From: an uncultured Eubacterium sp.
GTDB lineage: Bacteria; Bacillota_A; Clostridia; Lachnospirales; Lachnospiraceae
Length of the DNA: 16,041 nt
Assembly (NCBI GenBank): GCA_948468465.1
Contig: CAOKJJ010000114.1
Span: forward strand, 1-16,041
Reading direction: 5' to 3'
Below the pieces are notes generated by a model. It worked only from the letters and a program-made list of their open reading frames with translations. It ran no database searches and was not told where the DNA came from. The position numbers and the translations under genes are program-made. Shown in pieces: positions 1 through 8,111 of the stretch (positions are counted from its first letter, which is position 1; each line of letters starts with the position of its first letter).

Positions 1-163
1 AACGATGCATATTAAGCTTTGCGTATGCAGGCGTATGATGAAGCTACTGAAACGGCAACCGTGTCTGTGCGGGTGCCGCAGAGGGAATGTTAAATCATAG
101 ACTACGCTCGTAGAAGTACGGTGGAGGGATCTTTGGACACGGGTTCGATTCCCGTCTATTCCA
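1..163 (+). ncRNA. ssrA: tmRNA (ssrA), 3' part only
   Basis: This is the 3' end of transfer-messenger RNA, which rescues stalled ribosomes with SmpB. The tRNA-like end is clear: the T arm ACGGG-TTCGATT-CCCGT (139-155), the 3' acceptor strand CTATTCC (156-162) and discriminator A163. The next bases are CTT, so the CCA end is not encoded and must be added after transcription. Upstream, the GACTACGCTCGTAGAAG block (about 100-116) and GGATCTTTGGACAC are typical of bacterial tmRNA just before the T arm. The 5' tRNA half and the tag reading frame lie outside the window, so the tag peptide cannot be read. Bases 1-100 should correspond to the pseudoknot region after the tag; I did not fold them. Confidence 0.9.
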
Positions 164-207
164 CTTTGGCAAGTGAGCGTTTCGCAACTCGAATCGCGAG
201 TTTCACA

Positions 208-234
208 GGGGACGGATTTTCCGTCCTTGTTTTT
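208..234 (+). terminator. Intrinsic terminator of tmRNA
   Basis: A GGACGG / CCGTCC stem (210-215 with 221-226) has a 5-nt loop ATTTT and is followed by TTGTTTTT. It lies about 45 bases behind the end of tmRNA. A second small hairpin, AACTCG / CGAGTT (186-191 with 197-202), sits between the tmRNA end and this terminator. Confidence 0.8.
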
Positions 235-252
235 ATAAAGGGGGAATGCGTT

Positions 253-405
253 ATGAATATGTCAGAAGCAGCAAGAGTGATTTTGGGATTAAGAGCGGCT
301 GGCTGGAACGAAAAAGAGATTAATGATTTTATTCTCTATATCGAAACTGGAGAGGAACAGTATAAACCGAAACAAACACGGAAAAATGAGTCATATGACA
401 ATTAG
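253..405 (+). CDS. Small conserved-looking protein of unknown function, 50 aa
   Basis: A 50-residue protein, acidic in the middle and basic near the end, predicted soluble (no signal peptide or membrane segment). The start at ATG 253 is chosen because a G-rich ribosome binding site (AAGGGGG, about 238-244) precedes it. The upstream in-frame extension would run into the tmRNA gene and its terminator and is not protein. A helix-turn-helix-like rhythm can be seen (SEAARVILGLRAAGW, then EKEINDFILYIETGEE), but no family is recognised with confidence. The gene sits tightly between two terminators, so it is either read through from tmRNA or has a weak promoter of its own. The strong ribosome binding site and the terminator directly after the stop codon support a real gene. 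The function is unknown. Confidence 0.65.
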   Translation: MNMSEAARVILGLRAAGWNEKEINDFILYIETGEEQYKPKQTRKNESYDN

Positions 406-433
406 AAAAGGCGGTCTTTTCACCGTCTTTTTC
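406..433 (+). terminator. Intrinsic terminator after the 50-aa gene
   Basis: A 10-bp stem, AAAAGGCGGT (406-415) with ACCGTCTTTT (422-431), contains one G-U pair and a 6-nt loop, and the U-rich tail is part of the 3' arm. It starts right after the stop codon of the 50-aa gene and isolates the next operon. Confidence 0.8.
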
Positions 434-491
434 TTGTATTTGGCTATTGTTTCTATACAGTTCCTAAGATGATTCAAAAGGAGGCTTTGTT

Positions 492-1163
492 TTGAGAGTA
501 CTTGTAGTAGAGGATGCAAAAGATATGAATCGGCTGATTGTAAAGACGTTAAAAAAAGCCGGGTACAGTGTAGATGGATGTTTTGACGGAGAGGAAGCGC
601 TGGATTTTTTGCTTGGAGCAGAATATGATGTGATATTGCTGGATGTCATGATGCCCAAGCTGAATGGATACGGCCTGCTCAAACAGCTGCGGGCGAATGG
701 AGTCGATACTCCGGTGCTGTTTCTTACCGCACGGGATGCGGTGGCAGACCGGGTAAAAGGACTGGACCTTGGGGCGGATGATTATCTTGTAAAACCGTTT
801 GACTTTGACGAACTGCTGGCGCGGATTCGCGTTATGACGCGCAAGCGGGCCGGGAGTGTAAGCAATGAATTTGTCATCGCTGATCTGGCGGTGGATATGA
901 AACGCAGGACAGCGGCAAGAGGAGGGGTAAATATTCCGCTCATACCAAAAGAATTTGCCATTTTGGAATATATGATGCGCAACCAGGGGATAGTACTGTC
1001 CAGAGAACAGCTCGAAAATCAAATCTGGAATTACGAATATACCGGAAACTCTAACAATGTAGATGTTTATATGAGCCGTTTGCGCAGAAAGATTGACACT
1101 GGCTATGATAAGAAGCTGATTCATACGATACGCAGCGTTGGCTGGGTGCTGCGGGAGGATTGA
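492..1163 (+). CDS. OmpR/PhoB-family response regulator
   Basis: DNA-binding response regulator of 223 residues, the usual length. The receiver domain (about 1-112) has the acidic pair E7/D8, the phospho-acceptor D51 (ILLDVMMP), T79 and K101 (VKPF). A winged-helix DNA-binding domain follows (about 128-221), including the LSREQLENQIW and VDVYMSRLRRKID helices and the IRSVGWVL wing. Translation starts at TTG 492, with GGAGG (480-484) seven bases upstream; no ATG fits. The stop codon lies 23 bp before the histidine kinase start, so the two genes form an operon and the kinase is the expected phosphate donor. The likely targets include the PepSY genes downstream (inference). No clear sigma-A promoter was found in the 58 bases upstream. 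Confidence 0.95.
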   Translation: MRVLVVEDAKDMNRLIVKTLKKAGYSVDGCFDGEEALDFLLGAEYDVILLDVMMPKLNGYGLLKQLRANGVDTPVLFLTARDAVADRVKGLDLGADDYLVKPFDFDELLARIRVMTRKRAGSVSNEFVIADLAVDMKRRTAARGGVNIPLIPKEFAILEYMMRNQGIVLSREQLENQIWNYEYTGNSNNVDVYMSRLRRKIDTGYDKKLIHTIRSVGWVLRED

Positions 1164-1175
1164 ACACGGATGGAC

Positions 1176-1181
1176 AAGGAG
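1176..1181 (+). promoter_or_regulatory. Ribosome binding site that decides the kinase start
   Basis: AAGGAG lies 5 bases before ATG 1187. The alternative in-frame TTG at 1160 overlaps the regulator stop codon, and its nearest G-rich site (GGGAGG, 1153-1158) leaves only one base of spacing, so the downstream ATG is preferred. Confidence 0.65.
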
Positions 1182-1186
1182 CATTT

Positions 1187-2545
1187 ATGAAAAAACTTTC
1201 AGTCAAGGCTAAGATTGCTTCCTGGATTACTTTGTTAACAGCGCTGTTAGCTACGGCGCTTATCATTTTTATGCTGGCAGTCAGCAGAAAAGTAGCGGAT
1301 CAGACAGCTGTCGATCAGTTGATTTTAACAGTGAAGCACAACTTGGGGCAGGTTCAGGTCGAGCGGGGGAAGCCGCAGCTTACAGCGTCATTTCGTTTTT
1401 ATCAGAATGGGGTGACAACGTTAATTTACAGTAAAAGGGAAGCTTTGCTGGCAGGGCAGATTCCTGTTTCCTATACGGGCAGCGAACCATTTAAAAATGG
1501 TATGGTAAGAAGGACAGAAACGGGCGAAGTGCAGTATTTTGTTCTGGATTTGTGGTTGTATGCAGGGTGGGATGACGGCGTCTGGGTACGCGGCCTGATA
1601 GAAGTACCGGATAAGAAGCTGGCGTCTGGCAATTTATTAAAAGTTGCTTTGATCGCGTTTCCTGTTTTTATTCTGCTTGCTGCGGCGGGGAGCTATTGGA
1701 TTATTGCAAGGGCGTTTCGGCCGCTGGACAGCATGAATGCAACGGCTGCGGCTATTAATGAAGCGCGTGATCTGTCCAGGCGTATCGGGCTTGCACCGGG
1801 ACAGGATGAATTTTCCAGGCTGGGCAGTACGTTTGACCAGCTGTTTGAACGTCTGGAACGGTCGTTTGAAGCAGAAAAACAGTTTACCGCGGACGCTTCT
1901 CATGAACTGCGAACACCTGTTTCTATTATTAAAGGGGCATGTGAATATGCCTTAAAGTATGATGAGACAGAAGAGGACAGACAGGAATCACTCGATATGA
2001 TCAAACGTCAGGCGGAAAAGATGTCCTGCGTAATCTCCCAGCTGTTAAGTATGACAAGGCTGGAGCAGGAGACGGAGCAGGTATGTATGGAGCCGCTGAA
2101 GCTGCGCGGGTTTCTGCGTGAATTATGCAGAGAACAGGCATATGATACGAAGAGGGTAATGCTCACAGACGGAGATGATGCGCAGGTACAGGCAAATGCG
2201 CAGCTGCTGGCAAGATTGATCATGAATCTGGTGGAAAACGCGTTAAAATACGGGCGAAAAGACGGGCACGTATGGCTGAGTGTTCAGCGGCACGCCGATG
2301 AAGTACGGATTCTCGTGCAGGATGATGGGGAAGGCATTGCGCGGGAACATCAGGAAAAGATATGGCAGAGGTTTTATCAGGCAGATACTGCTCGCAGCGG
2401 GGAAATGGGAGCGGGGCTGGGCTTACCGATCGCACAGCAGATCGCAAAGCTGCATGGAGGGTATCTGACACTGGAGAGCGAGCCGGGTGCAGGAAGCTTA
2501 TTTATTCTGCATTTAGGTTTAAAGCATCTGGGAAAACTTTTTTGA
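1187..2545 (+). CDS. Sensor histidine kinase with HAMP domain
   Basis: Membrane-bound sensor kinase, 452 residues from ATG 1187. TM1 is at about 9-32, an extracytoplasmic sensor of about 115 residues follows, then TM2 (about 152-174) and a HAMP linker (about 175-228). The dimerization/phosphoacceptor domain has H239 in FTADASHELRTP. The ATPase domain shows the N box NLVENALKYG (347-356), the G1 box DDGEGIA (379-385) and the G2 box GAGLGLPIA (408-416). All catalytic motifs are intact. It autophosphorylates H239 and should pass phosphate to D51 of the preceding regulator. The external signal is unknown; the two exported PepSY proteins encoded next are natural candidates for modulators or outputs. 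The extracellular part does not look like a named domain to me. Confidence 0.93.
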   Translation: MKKLSVKAKIASWITLLTALLATALIIFMLAVSRKVADQTAVDQLILTVKHNLGQVQVERGKPQLTASFRFYQNGVTTLIYSKREALLAGQIPVSYTGSEPFKNGMVRRTETGEVQYFVLDLWLYAGWDDGVWVRGLIEVPDKKLASGNLLKVALIAFPVFILLAAAGSYWIIARAFRPLDSMNATAAAINEARDLSRRIGLAPGQDEFSRLGSTFDQLFERLERSFEAEKQFTADASHELRTPVSIIKGACEYALKYDETEEDRQESLDMIKRQAEKMSCVISQLLSMTRLEQETEQVCMEPLKLRGFLRELCREQAYDTKRVMLTDGDDAQVQANAQLLARLIMNLVENALKYGRKDGHVWLSVQRHADEVRILVQDDGEGIAREHQEKIWQRFYQADTARSGEMGAGLGLPIAQQIAKLHGGYLTLESEPGAGSLFILHLGLKHLGKLF

Positions 2546-2559
2546 AAGAAATTAATCAA

Positions 2560-2592
2560 TTTCATGTACGTTTCATACTGTAATACTAGAAT
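2560..2592 (+). promoter_or_regulatory. Candidate response-regulator binding site and promoter of the PepSY genes
   Basis: TTTCAT occurs twice, at 2560-2565 and 2571-2576, so the start-to-start spacing is 11 bp, one helical turn. This is the layout of OmpR/PhoB-family binding sites. A -10-like TAGAAT (2587-2592) begins 10 bases after the second half-site, and no good TTGACA-like -35 is present, as expected for an activated promoter. The site lies in the 76-base gap between the kinase and the first PepSY gene. That the regulator encoded at 492-1163 binds here is inference. Confidence 0.5.
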
Positions 2593-2621
2593 ATGTTTCA
2601 AGAAAGGAGAGAGCAAACAGG

Positions 2622-3431
2622 ATGAAGCAAAAAAATATGCTGTGCGCGGCCGGGCTGGCTCTTTTTCTGATCAGCGGCTGCGGCAAGACAGAGAGCCCGC
2701 TTAAATATATCGGTGTATCAAAAGCAAAAACGCTCGCTCTGGAAGCGGCCGGTGTCGCTGCGTCTCAGGCTGAGTTTGCATCTGCAAAACTATCAGAACA
2801 TCAAGGGCAGGAATATTATGAGGTAGCGTTTTCTGCTTTGGGAGAGGAATATGTTTATGATATTGACGCGCTTACAGGGACTGTCATAGACGCAGGTACA
2901 CCGTCAGCAGGATCGCAGGAAGTCAGCCCGCCAGCGGGAATGCAGGCAGTCAACCCATTGGAAAATGGCATGCTTACGGAGCAGGAAGCAAAAGAAAGGG
3001 CTATGGTTCACGCAGGAATGACGAAAGATCAGGTTTCTTTCAGCACATGCGGCCTGGACAAGGAAGATGGAAGATGCGTATATGAGATGGAATTTTATGT
3101 CTCGGATGGCAGCAGTTATGATTATGAAATCGACGCATATACAGGAGAAGTTGTCAGTTTTGACTACGATGCCAAAACCCAGGCAATACAAGATGCTTCC
3201 AAAGACAGCAGAATGACGGAGCAGGAAGCAATGGAATTGGCGCTGGCGCAGGTTCCCGGCGCGTCCAGGAGTGATATCCGGGAGTTTGAGACAGATTCCG
3301 AAGATGGACGCACAGAGTACGAGGGAAAGATTCGATACGATGGTGTGGAGTACGAATTTGAAATTGACGCATACAGCGGCGCGTTCCGCAGCTGGGAAGC
3401 CGAACAGCTGGATGAGACATGTTTGAAATAA
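2622..3431 (+). CDS. Lipoprotein with three PepSY domains
   Basis: Exported lipoprotein, 269 residues. The signal peptide ends in a lipobox LISGC with C20 as the lipidation site, so the mature protein is anchored outside the membrane. Three PepSY-type repeats follow, at about 31-92, 118-182 and 196-258. Each opens with a helix (TEQEAKERA, TEQEAMELA) and closes with a strand-turn ending IDA-[LY]-[TS]-G. A linker rich in S, G and P (about 93-117) separates repeats 1 and 2. PepSY domains are known from M4 peptidase propeptides and YpeB and are thought to inhibit or modulate proteases; no protease is encoded here. The start is ATG 2622, with AGGAGAG about ten bases upstream. The gene lies 76 bp after the kinase and 27 bp before a second PepSY gene. 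Confidence 0.88.
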   Translation: MKQKNMLCAAGLALFLISGCGKTESPLKYIGVSKAKTLALEAAGVAASQAEFASAKLSEHQGQEYYEVAFSALGEEYVYDIDALTGTVIDAGTPSAGSQEVSPPAGMQAVNPLENGMLTEQEAKERAMVHAGMTKDQVSFSTCGLDKEDGRCVYEMEFYVSDGSSYDYEIDAYTGEVVSFDYDAKTQAIQDASKDSRMTEQEAMELALAQVPGASRSDIREFETDSEDGRTEYEGKIRYDGVEYEFEIDAYSGAFRSWEAEQLDETCLK

Positions 3432-3458
3432 AAAAGTAAAATCAAGGAGGAATTTCAT

Positions 3459-4190
3459 ATGACAGCAAGAAAGAAATTAACAGCATTACTGGCCGCAGGG
3501 GTTATCGTAACAGGAGGTCTGGCCGCAACGAATACTGTATTTGCGGCACGGATTTCCAGTGCGGAGCAGGCAAGGCAAAAAGCGCTGCAAAAAGTACCGA
3601 ACGCAGTCGTTACAGATGTGGATTCTGATCGTGAAAACGGGCAGCAGGTTTATGAGGTGGAACTGGTCAAAGGTTCCAAAAAATATGATATGACGTTTCG
3701 CGCTTCCGATGGAAAACTATTGGAGTACAAATGGGAAAAGACAACGGTAAATCCGAACCGCAGCCGTTCGCTCATAGGGACAGAAAAGTGCAAAAAACTT
3801 GCGCTGAATAAGGTGAAAAACGCAACGGTTACGTCTGTTTCACAAAAGACAGATGATGGCATTGACATTTATAAAGTAAAGCTGACAGCAGGAAATAAGC
3901 GTTATACACTGGAATTCCATGCAAGAACCGGAGCATTGCTGGAATATCAGTGGAAGGCTGCAAAGACTTCGTCTGCAGACAGTCAGAACGGGGATATTGG
4001 CCTGGAAAAGGCAAAACAGATCGCCTTGAAAGAAGTTCCGGGCGGTAAGATATACAAGGCCGAATATGATGTCGATGATGGTACGGCAGTTTATGAAGTG
4101 GAAGTTGTAAAAGGCAATTATGAATACGAATTTAAAATAGAGGCAGGTTCAGGAACCATTTTAGAAAGAGAGAAGGATTTCATAGATTAA
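3459..4190 (+). CDS. Secreted protein with three PepSY domains
   Basis: Secreted protein of 243 residues. A signal peptide with a KK n-region and hydrophobic core ends at about TVFA-A, with likely signal peptidase I cleavage after A29; there is no lipobox or other anchor. Three PepSY repeats lie at about 32-93, 106-166 and 179-238, each starting with a helix such as SAEQARQKAL, GTEKCKKLAL or GLEKAKQIAL and ending [SR]-x-[DST]-G-x-[LI]-LE. The AAGGAGG ribosome binding site (3444-3450) is ideal. It is co-oriented with, and close behind, the PepSY lipoprotein, so the pair is probably one transcript. The mature protein is rich in lysine, unlike the acidic lipoprotein before it, so the two could interact with different partners or with each other (inference). 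Confidence 0.88.
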   Translation: MTARKKLTALLAAGVIVTGGLAATNTVFAARISSAEQARQKALQKVPNAVVTDVDSDRENGQQVYEVELVKGSKKYDMTFRASDGKLLEYKWEKTTVNPNRSRSLIGTEKCKKLALNKVKNATVTSVSQKTDDGIDIYKVKLTAGNKRYTLEFHARTGALLEYQWKAAKTSSADSQNGDIGLEKAKQIALKEVPGGKIYKAEYDVDDGTAVYEVEVVKGNYEYEFKIEAGSGTILEREKDFID

Positions 4191-4205
4191 GATACAATAA
4201 TTCAG

Positions 4206-4300
4206 AGATAATTGCTGCATGTTATGGCCTCTCGGACGCTGGCAAATTCCATTTCCCAGCGTCCGGAAATTTATAAAAATGCAATGCAGCAATGATATCT
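4206..4300. repeat. Nested palindromic intergenic element, copy 1
   Basis: Two inverted repeats are nested. The outer arms are AGATA-ATTGCTGCAT (4206-4220) and ATGCAGCAAT-GA-TATCT (4284-4300), 15 pairs with a 2-base bulge. The inner arms are CGGACGCTGG (4233-4242) and CCAGCGTCCG (4256-4265), perfect over 10 bp, with a further AAAT/ATTT pairing inside. It fills the gap between convergent operons. It lacks a convincing U tract on either strand, so it may stop transcription only weakly or not at all. Its left inner arm and flank recur at 15983-16004. Confidence 0.75.
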
Positions 4301-4313
4301 GAACGGCTGCCAG

Positions 4314-5366
4314 TTAATATGCTTTCAGCGCCTCCCAAAGTTCCGTATAATAGTTTGTCGTAATTTCATCTAACGGCTGAAAAAATTCACAGCTGTCAAG
4401 TGTCTCCTTACTCGGAAAGATCGTCTGATTCTGTTGCGTCTCAGGGTCGAGCTGATTGAACACGGCTTTGTTTGGGGTTGCATAATAGACATAGTCGAAA
4501 TTTTCCATGGCCACGTCCGCACGGCATAAGTAGTTTAAAAACAGCTCCGCATTTTTTTTGTTCTGGCAGGTTTTTGGAATAAACCAGGCGTCTACCCACA
4601 TATTGGAGCCTTCTTTTGGAACCGTAAACGCGAGGTCTTTATTCAGGCTTTCGGCATAGGCTGCTTCTCCGGAATAGACTTCTGCCAGTGCCGCATTGCC
4701 GGCGGCCATCCAGTCAGCGGTTTCATCGCTCAAGTAAGAATAGACGAGCGGTTTTTGCTCCAGCAGCAGATCCAAAGAGCGGTCCAAAATATCCCGGTCT
4801 GTCGTATTGCACGATGCGCCAAGCAGTTTTTCAGCGACCATATAGGTGTCCCGGACGCTGTTTTCCATAATGATCTGGCCGGAATATTTTTGATCCCAGA
4901 GGATGCGCCAGCTGTCTGTTTCCTGCGGGTCTACCATTGTTTTGTTATATAAAATGCCGACGGTTCCGAAAAAGTAAGGTATCGTACGGCTGTTGTCCGG
5001 ATCAAAATTTTTACAGTAATCCAGATAAGTTTCATCAATATTTGCAAATTCAGGGATATTTTGAAAATCAATGGGAAGCGTCTCATCTTCCTGAATCAGC
5101 TTCTGGATAATGTAATCTGACGTACATGCAACGTCATAGCGTATGGATCCTGCTTTGTATTTTGCATACATTTCTTCGGGACTTTCGTATTCTTCGTATT
5201 TGACGGTAATGCCGGTTTCGGCTTCAAACTGGTCTAACAGGCCTGGTTCGAAATATTTTCCGTAGTTTAAGACGGTTACGGTATTTGGGTCATGTTCCCT
5301 GCCGCAGCCGGCAGATATCATCAGGCAGCAGACGGCGGCAAGGGCGGCCAGGCATTTTTTTTTCAT
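4314..5366 (-). CDS. potD: Spermidine/putrescine-binding lipoprotein PotD
   Basis: Extracellular polyamine-binding protein of the PotABCD ABC importer, 350 residues. The signal peptide ends in lipobox ISAGC with C21 lipidated. The mature domain follows the PotD pattern: NYGKYFEPGLLDQFE near 34-48, ESPEEMYAKY (61-70), SDY (83-85), PKEGSNMWVDAWFIP (250-264) and YYATPN (294-299). By recall of E. coli PotD, W257 and D259 match the conserved Trp-Asp that contacts the polyamine, Y295 matches its C-terminal Tyr, and Y231 stands where E. coli has Trp; this alignment was done by eye. AAAGGAGG lies 8 bases before the ATG. It is the last gene of the operon, 15 bp after potC. Which polyamine it prefers cannot be read from the sequence. 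Confidence 0.92.
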   Translation of the reverse strand: MKKKCLAALAAVCCLMISAGCGREHDPNTVTVLNYGKYFEPGLLDQFEAETGITVKYEEYESPEEMYAKYKAGSIRYDVACTSDYIIQKLIQEDETLPIDFQNIPEFANIDETYLDYCKNFDPDNSRTIPYFFGTVGILYNKTMVDPQETDSWRILWDQKYSGQIIMENSVRDTYMVAEKLLGASCNTTDRDILDRSLDLLLEQKPLVYSYLSDETADWMAAGNAALAEVYSGEAAYAESLNKDLAFTVPKEGSNMWVDAWFIPKTCQNKKNAELFLNYLCRADVAMENFDYVYYATPNKAVFNQLDPETQQNQTIFPSKETLDSCEFFQPLDEITTNYYTELWEALKAY

Positions 5367-5381
5367 ATGAGTCGCCTCCTT

Positions 5382-6170
5382 TCAGATACGCTGTTCTATT
5401 TGCTTTACTGCACGGCTGGAACGGAAATTGATTACAAGCAGCAGCGCAAAAGCCATAAAAAATAAAATGGTCGAAAGGGCGTACATTTGCGGCACGATTC
5501 CTTTGCGCAGTTCTGTGTAGATCATCGTCGAAAGCGTGTTGACGCCGGCGCCTTTCGTAAAATAAGTAATGCTGAAATCATCTAATGACATCGTGACAGA
5601 CATTAAAAATCCGGAGAGTACGCCCGGACTGATCTGCGGCCAGATGATTTTAAAAAACGCGTAGATTGGCTTTGCGCCAAGGTCCAGCGCCGCTTCATAG
5701 GTGGATTTGCTTGTCTGGTTCAGCTTTGGCAGCACATTTAAAATGACATAGGGAATGTCAAAGGTAATGTGCGCGATCAGCACCGTATGCAGGCCAAGGC
5801 TTGTAAATCGGACAAAAATAAGCATCATGGAAATGCCGGTAACAATATCCGCGTTTAACAGCGGGATGTTTGTCGCGCCAAGCATAATGGCCCGGCTGTT
5901 TTTTTTCATGGCATGAATGCCGATGGCAGCCATTGTGCCAAGCAGTGTGGCGATGACAGATGCCAGCAGCGTTACAATGATTGTAGTTTGAAAGGCATCT
6001 ATGATCATGCTGCTGTCAAACAGCTTCTGATACCATTTTAGCGTAAATCCGCCCCAGAATACTCTGGATTTGGAATCGTTAAAAGACAATACGACCAGCA
6101 CCGCTATCGGAAGATACAAAAATAAAAAGATCAGTGCCAGATAAATCCGTTCCAGGCTTTTTTTAACCAT
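5382..6170 (-). CDS. potC: Spermidine/putrescine ABC permease PotC
   Basis: Second membrane subunit of the polyamine importer, 262 residues, about six membrane segments (the first at about 9-29). The cytoplasmic EAA loop that docks on PotA is at about 159-178 (EAALDLGAKPIYAFFKIIWP). SMSLDDFSITYF-like residues (about 191-204, MSLDDFSITYF) are typical of PotC. The start is set at 6170 because AGGAGG lies 8 bases upstream; an in-frame ATG at 6221 would overlap potB and put 17 hydrophilic residues before the conserved start, so it is rejected. The gap to potB is 25 bp. Confidence 0.92.
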   Translation of the reverse strand: MVKKSLERIYLALIFLFLYLPIAVLVVLSFNDSKSRVFWGGFTLKWYQKLFDSSMIIDAFQTTIIVTLLASVIATLLGTMAAIGIHAMKKNSRAIMLGATNIPLLNADIVTGISMMLIFVRFTSLGLHTVLIAHITFDIPYVILNVLPKLNQTSKSTYEAALDLGAKPIYAFFKIIWPQISPGVLSGFLMSVTMSLDDFSITYFTKGAGVNTLSTMIYTELRKGIVPQMYALSTILFFMAFALLLVINFRSSRAVKQIEQRI

Positions 6171-6195
6171 ACGTAGTACCTCCTGCATGATATCC

Positions 6196-7020
6196 TTACC
6201 AAACTGCCGTGCCGCCGGCATCGTCAGAATGTTTATTCATAATGGCCATGCTTGCAATGACAAATACCATCAGTACAAGCGAGAGCCCTGCACCCAGATT
6301 CCAGTTGAAAAACTGCATGAAATCAGCTTCGATGATATTGCCGATCAGCAGTACTTTGCCGCCGCCCAGTAAGTTGGAAATCGCAAAGGAAGTCAGGGCA
6401 GGGACAAAAACCATAATAATGCCGCTCATCACGCCGGAAAGCGTCAGCGGAAAAATGATCCGGATAAAGATCACATAGTTTTTCGCGCCCAGATCCTGTG
6501 CGGCTTCGATGAGATCTTTACGGATTCTGGACATGGCATTGTAAATGGGCAGTATCATATACGGCAAAAAATCATATACCATGCCGAACAAAACGGCAGT
6601 GGGTGTATTTAGTATATAAATATTTGGAAGATGAAAAAAGTCAAGCATCGCATTGATAATGCCGTTATTTGACAATAACAGCTGCCATGCCAGAATGCGG
6701 AGCAAAAAATTCATCCACATAGGCAGTATGAAAATAAATACAATAAAGTTTTGATGCCTGACATTCAGCTTGTTCAGTATCATGGCCAGCGGATAGGAGA
6801 GCAGCAGGCAGATCACTGTGCATTGGAGTGCGATTTTTATGGAAAGGCCGAGTGACTTCATATGCACTTTGTGAAAAATGGAGCTGATGTTTGCCAGCGT
6901 AAAGCTGCCTGCAGAGTTTGTAAAGGCATAATATACGACTAACAAAAGCGGCAGCAGTATAAATCCGATCATCCAGACGAGATAAGGGCCGGCCAGTAAT
7001 TGTTTTCCAAATCTACGCAT
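6196..7020 (-). CDS. potB: Spermidine/putrescine ABC permease PotB
   Basis: First membrane subunit of the polyamine importer, 274 residues, about six membrane segments starting at about 12-32 ([21 protein letters not shown]). The EAA loop is at about 172-191 ([20 protein letters not shown]). Its ATG overlaps the end of potA by 8 bp, so the two are probably translationally coupled. It pairs with PotC to form the channel. The length is normal for the family. Confidence 0.92.
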   Translation of the reverse strand: MRRFGKQLLAGPYLVWMIGFILLPLLLVVYYAFTNSAGSFTLANISSIFHKVHMKSLGLSIKIALQCTVICLLLSYPLAMILNKLNVRHQNFIVFIFILPMWMNFLLRILAWQLLLSNNGIINAMLDFFHLPNIYILNTPTAVLFGMVYDFLPYMILPIYNAMSRIRKDLIEAAQDLGAKNYVIFIRIIFPLTLSGVMSGIIMVFVPALTSFAISNLLGGGKVLLIGNIIEADFMQFFNWNLGAGLSLVLMVFVIASMAIMNKHSDDAGGTAVW

Positions 7021-8086
7021 CCGTCTCCACCATCCTCTCGTCGCTTGATTCCGGTTTGTTCATAATCTGTATGTTAAAAGGAATGACCCGCAGTCCGACT
7101 TCTTTTCCCTGTTCATGATATTCCGTTGTATGAATCAGCCATTCATATCCGTTTGCCTCTACTTCAATTTCATAGTGCACGCCTTTAAATATGACGGAGG
7201 TGATCGAACCGTGGTAAAATCCGTCAGAAGGGTCTGTAATGATCAGATCTTCCGGACGGATGACAACATCTACCGGACGGTTGCTGCCGAATCCGGTATC
7301 CACGCATTCCAGATCCGTGCCCAAGACACGCACGAGCTTGTCACGTACCATGACGCCGTCAATAATATTGCTTTCTCCGATAAAGTCTGCCACAAAGGCA
7401 TTGACCGGTTCATTATAAATATCTTCCGGCGTGCCGATCTGCTGGATATAACCCTGGTTCATGACGACGATCGTATCTGACATCGTAAGCGCTTCTTCCT
7501 GGTCGTGGGTGACATAGATAAAGGTAATGCCAAGCTCATTTTTCAGACGGATTAATTCGTACTGCATATCCTGGCGCATTTTCAGGTCCAGGGCGCCGAG
7601 CGGTTCATCCAAAAGCAGTACTTTCGGTTCGTTTACTATGGCACGGGCGATGGCGATTCTTTGCTGCTGTCCGCCGCTTAGAGAATCTACGCTGCGCTGT
7701 TCAAATCCATCCAGATTTACGAGCCTCAGCGCGTATTTAATTTTATCCTGAATGTACGCTTTGCTTTTTTTGCTGATTTTCAGGCCGAAAGCAATATTTT
7801 CCGCAATGGACATATGGCCAAATAGCGCATATTTTTGAAACACCGTATTCAGCTTGCGTTCATTTGGCGCAAGGGCGGTAATGTCTTTGCCGTCAAAAAT
7901 GATTTTTCCGGCGTCAGGTGTCTCAAATCCGCCGATCAGCCGCAAAGTCGTTGTCTTACCGCATCCGGAAGGGCCTAACAGCGTGACAAATTCATTTTCA
8001 TGAATGATCAGATTCAAATCGTCTAAAATAATCTGCCCGTCGAAGGATTTTGAAATATGTGACAGTTCAATCAATTCTTTTTCCAT
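7013..8086 (-). CDS. potA: Spermidine/putrescine ABC transporter ATPase PotA
   Basis: ATP-hydrolysing subunit that drives polyamine import, 357 residues, at the inner face of the membrane. All ABC motifs are present: Walker [10 protein letters not shown] (38-46), Q84 of the Q loop, signature LSGGQ (136-140), Walker B VLLLDEP (156-162), D loop GALD (164-167) and switch H194 (THD). A C-terminal TOBE-type regulatory domain follows (about 240-345, including VVIRPEDL). GGGAGGA precedes the ATG. It is the first transporter gene, 25 bp after the regulator gene, with which it probably shares the promoter at 8716-8744. Confidence 0.94.
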   Translation of the reverse strand: MEKELIELSHISKSFDGQIILDDLNLIIHENEFVTLLGPSGCGKTTTLRLIGGFETPDAGKIIFDGKDITALAPNERKLNTVFQKYALFGHMSIAENIAFGLKISKKSKAYIQDKIKYALRLVNLDGFEQRSVDSLSGGQQQRIAIARAIVNEPKVLLLDEPLGALDLKMRQDMQYELIRLKNELGITFIYVTHDQEEALTMSDTIVVMNQGYIQQIGTPEDIYNEPVNAFVADFIGESNIIDGVMVRDKLVRVLGTDLECVDTGFGSNRPVDVVIRPEDLIITDPSDGFYHGSITSVIFKGVHYEIEVEANGYEWLIHTTEYHEQGKEVGLRVIPFNIQIMNKPESSDERMVETDA

Positions 8087-8111
8087 AAGTATCCTCCCAA
8101 AGTAAATGAAA

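Noticed and set aside
1..45. tmRNA tag peptide
   Set aside because: No frame gives a tag ending in the usual Ala-Ala before a stop, and the distance to the 3' end (under 165 bases) places the tag upstream of the window.
549..1184. Long open frame antisense to the response regulator
   Set aside because: It lies wholly over a clear regulator gene, has no ribosome binding site and no recognisable domain; it is a shadow frame.
4851..4860. Third copy of the CGGACGCTG repeat inside potD
   Set aside because: Only nine bases match, there is no inverted partner nearby, and the sequence codes for conserved potD residues; probably chance.
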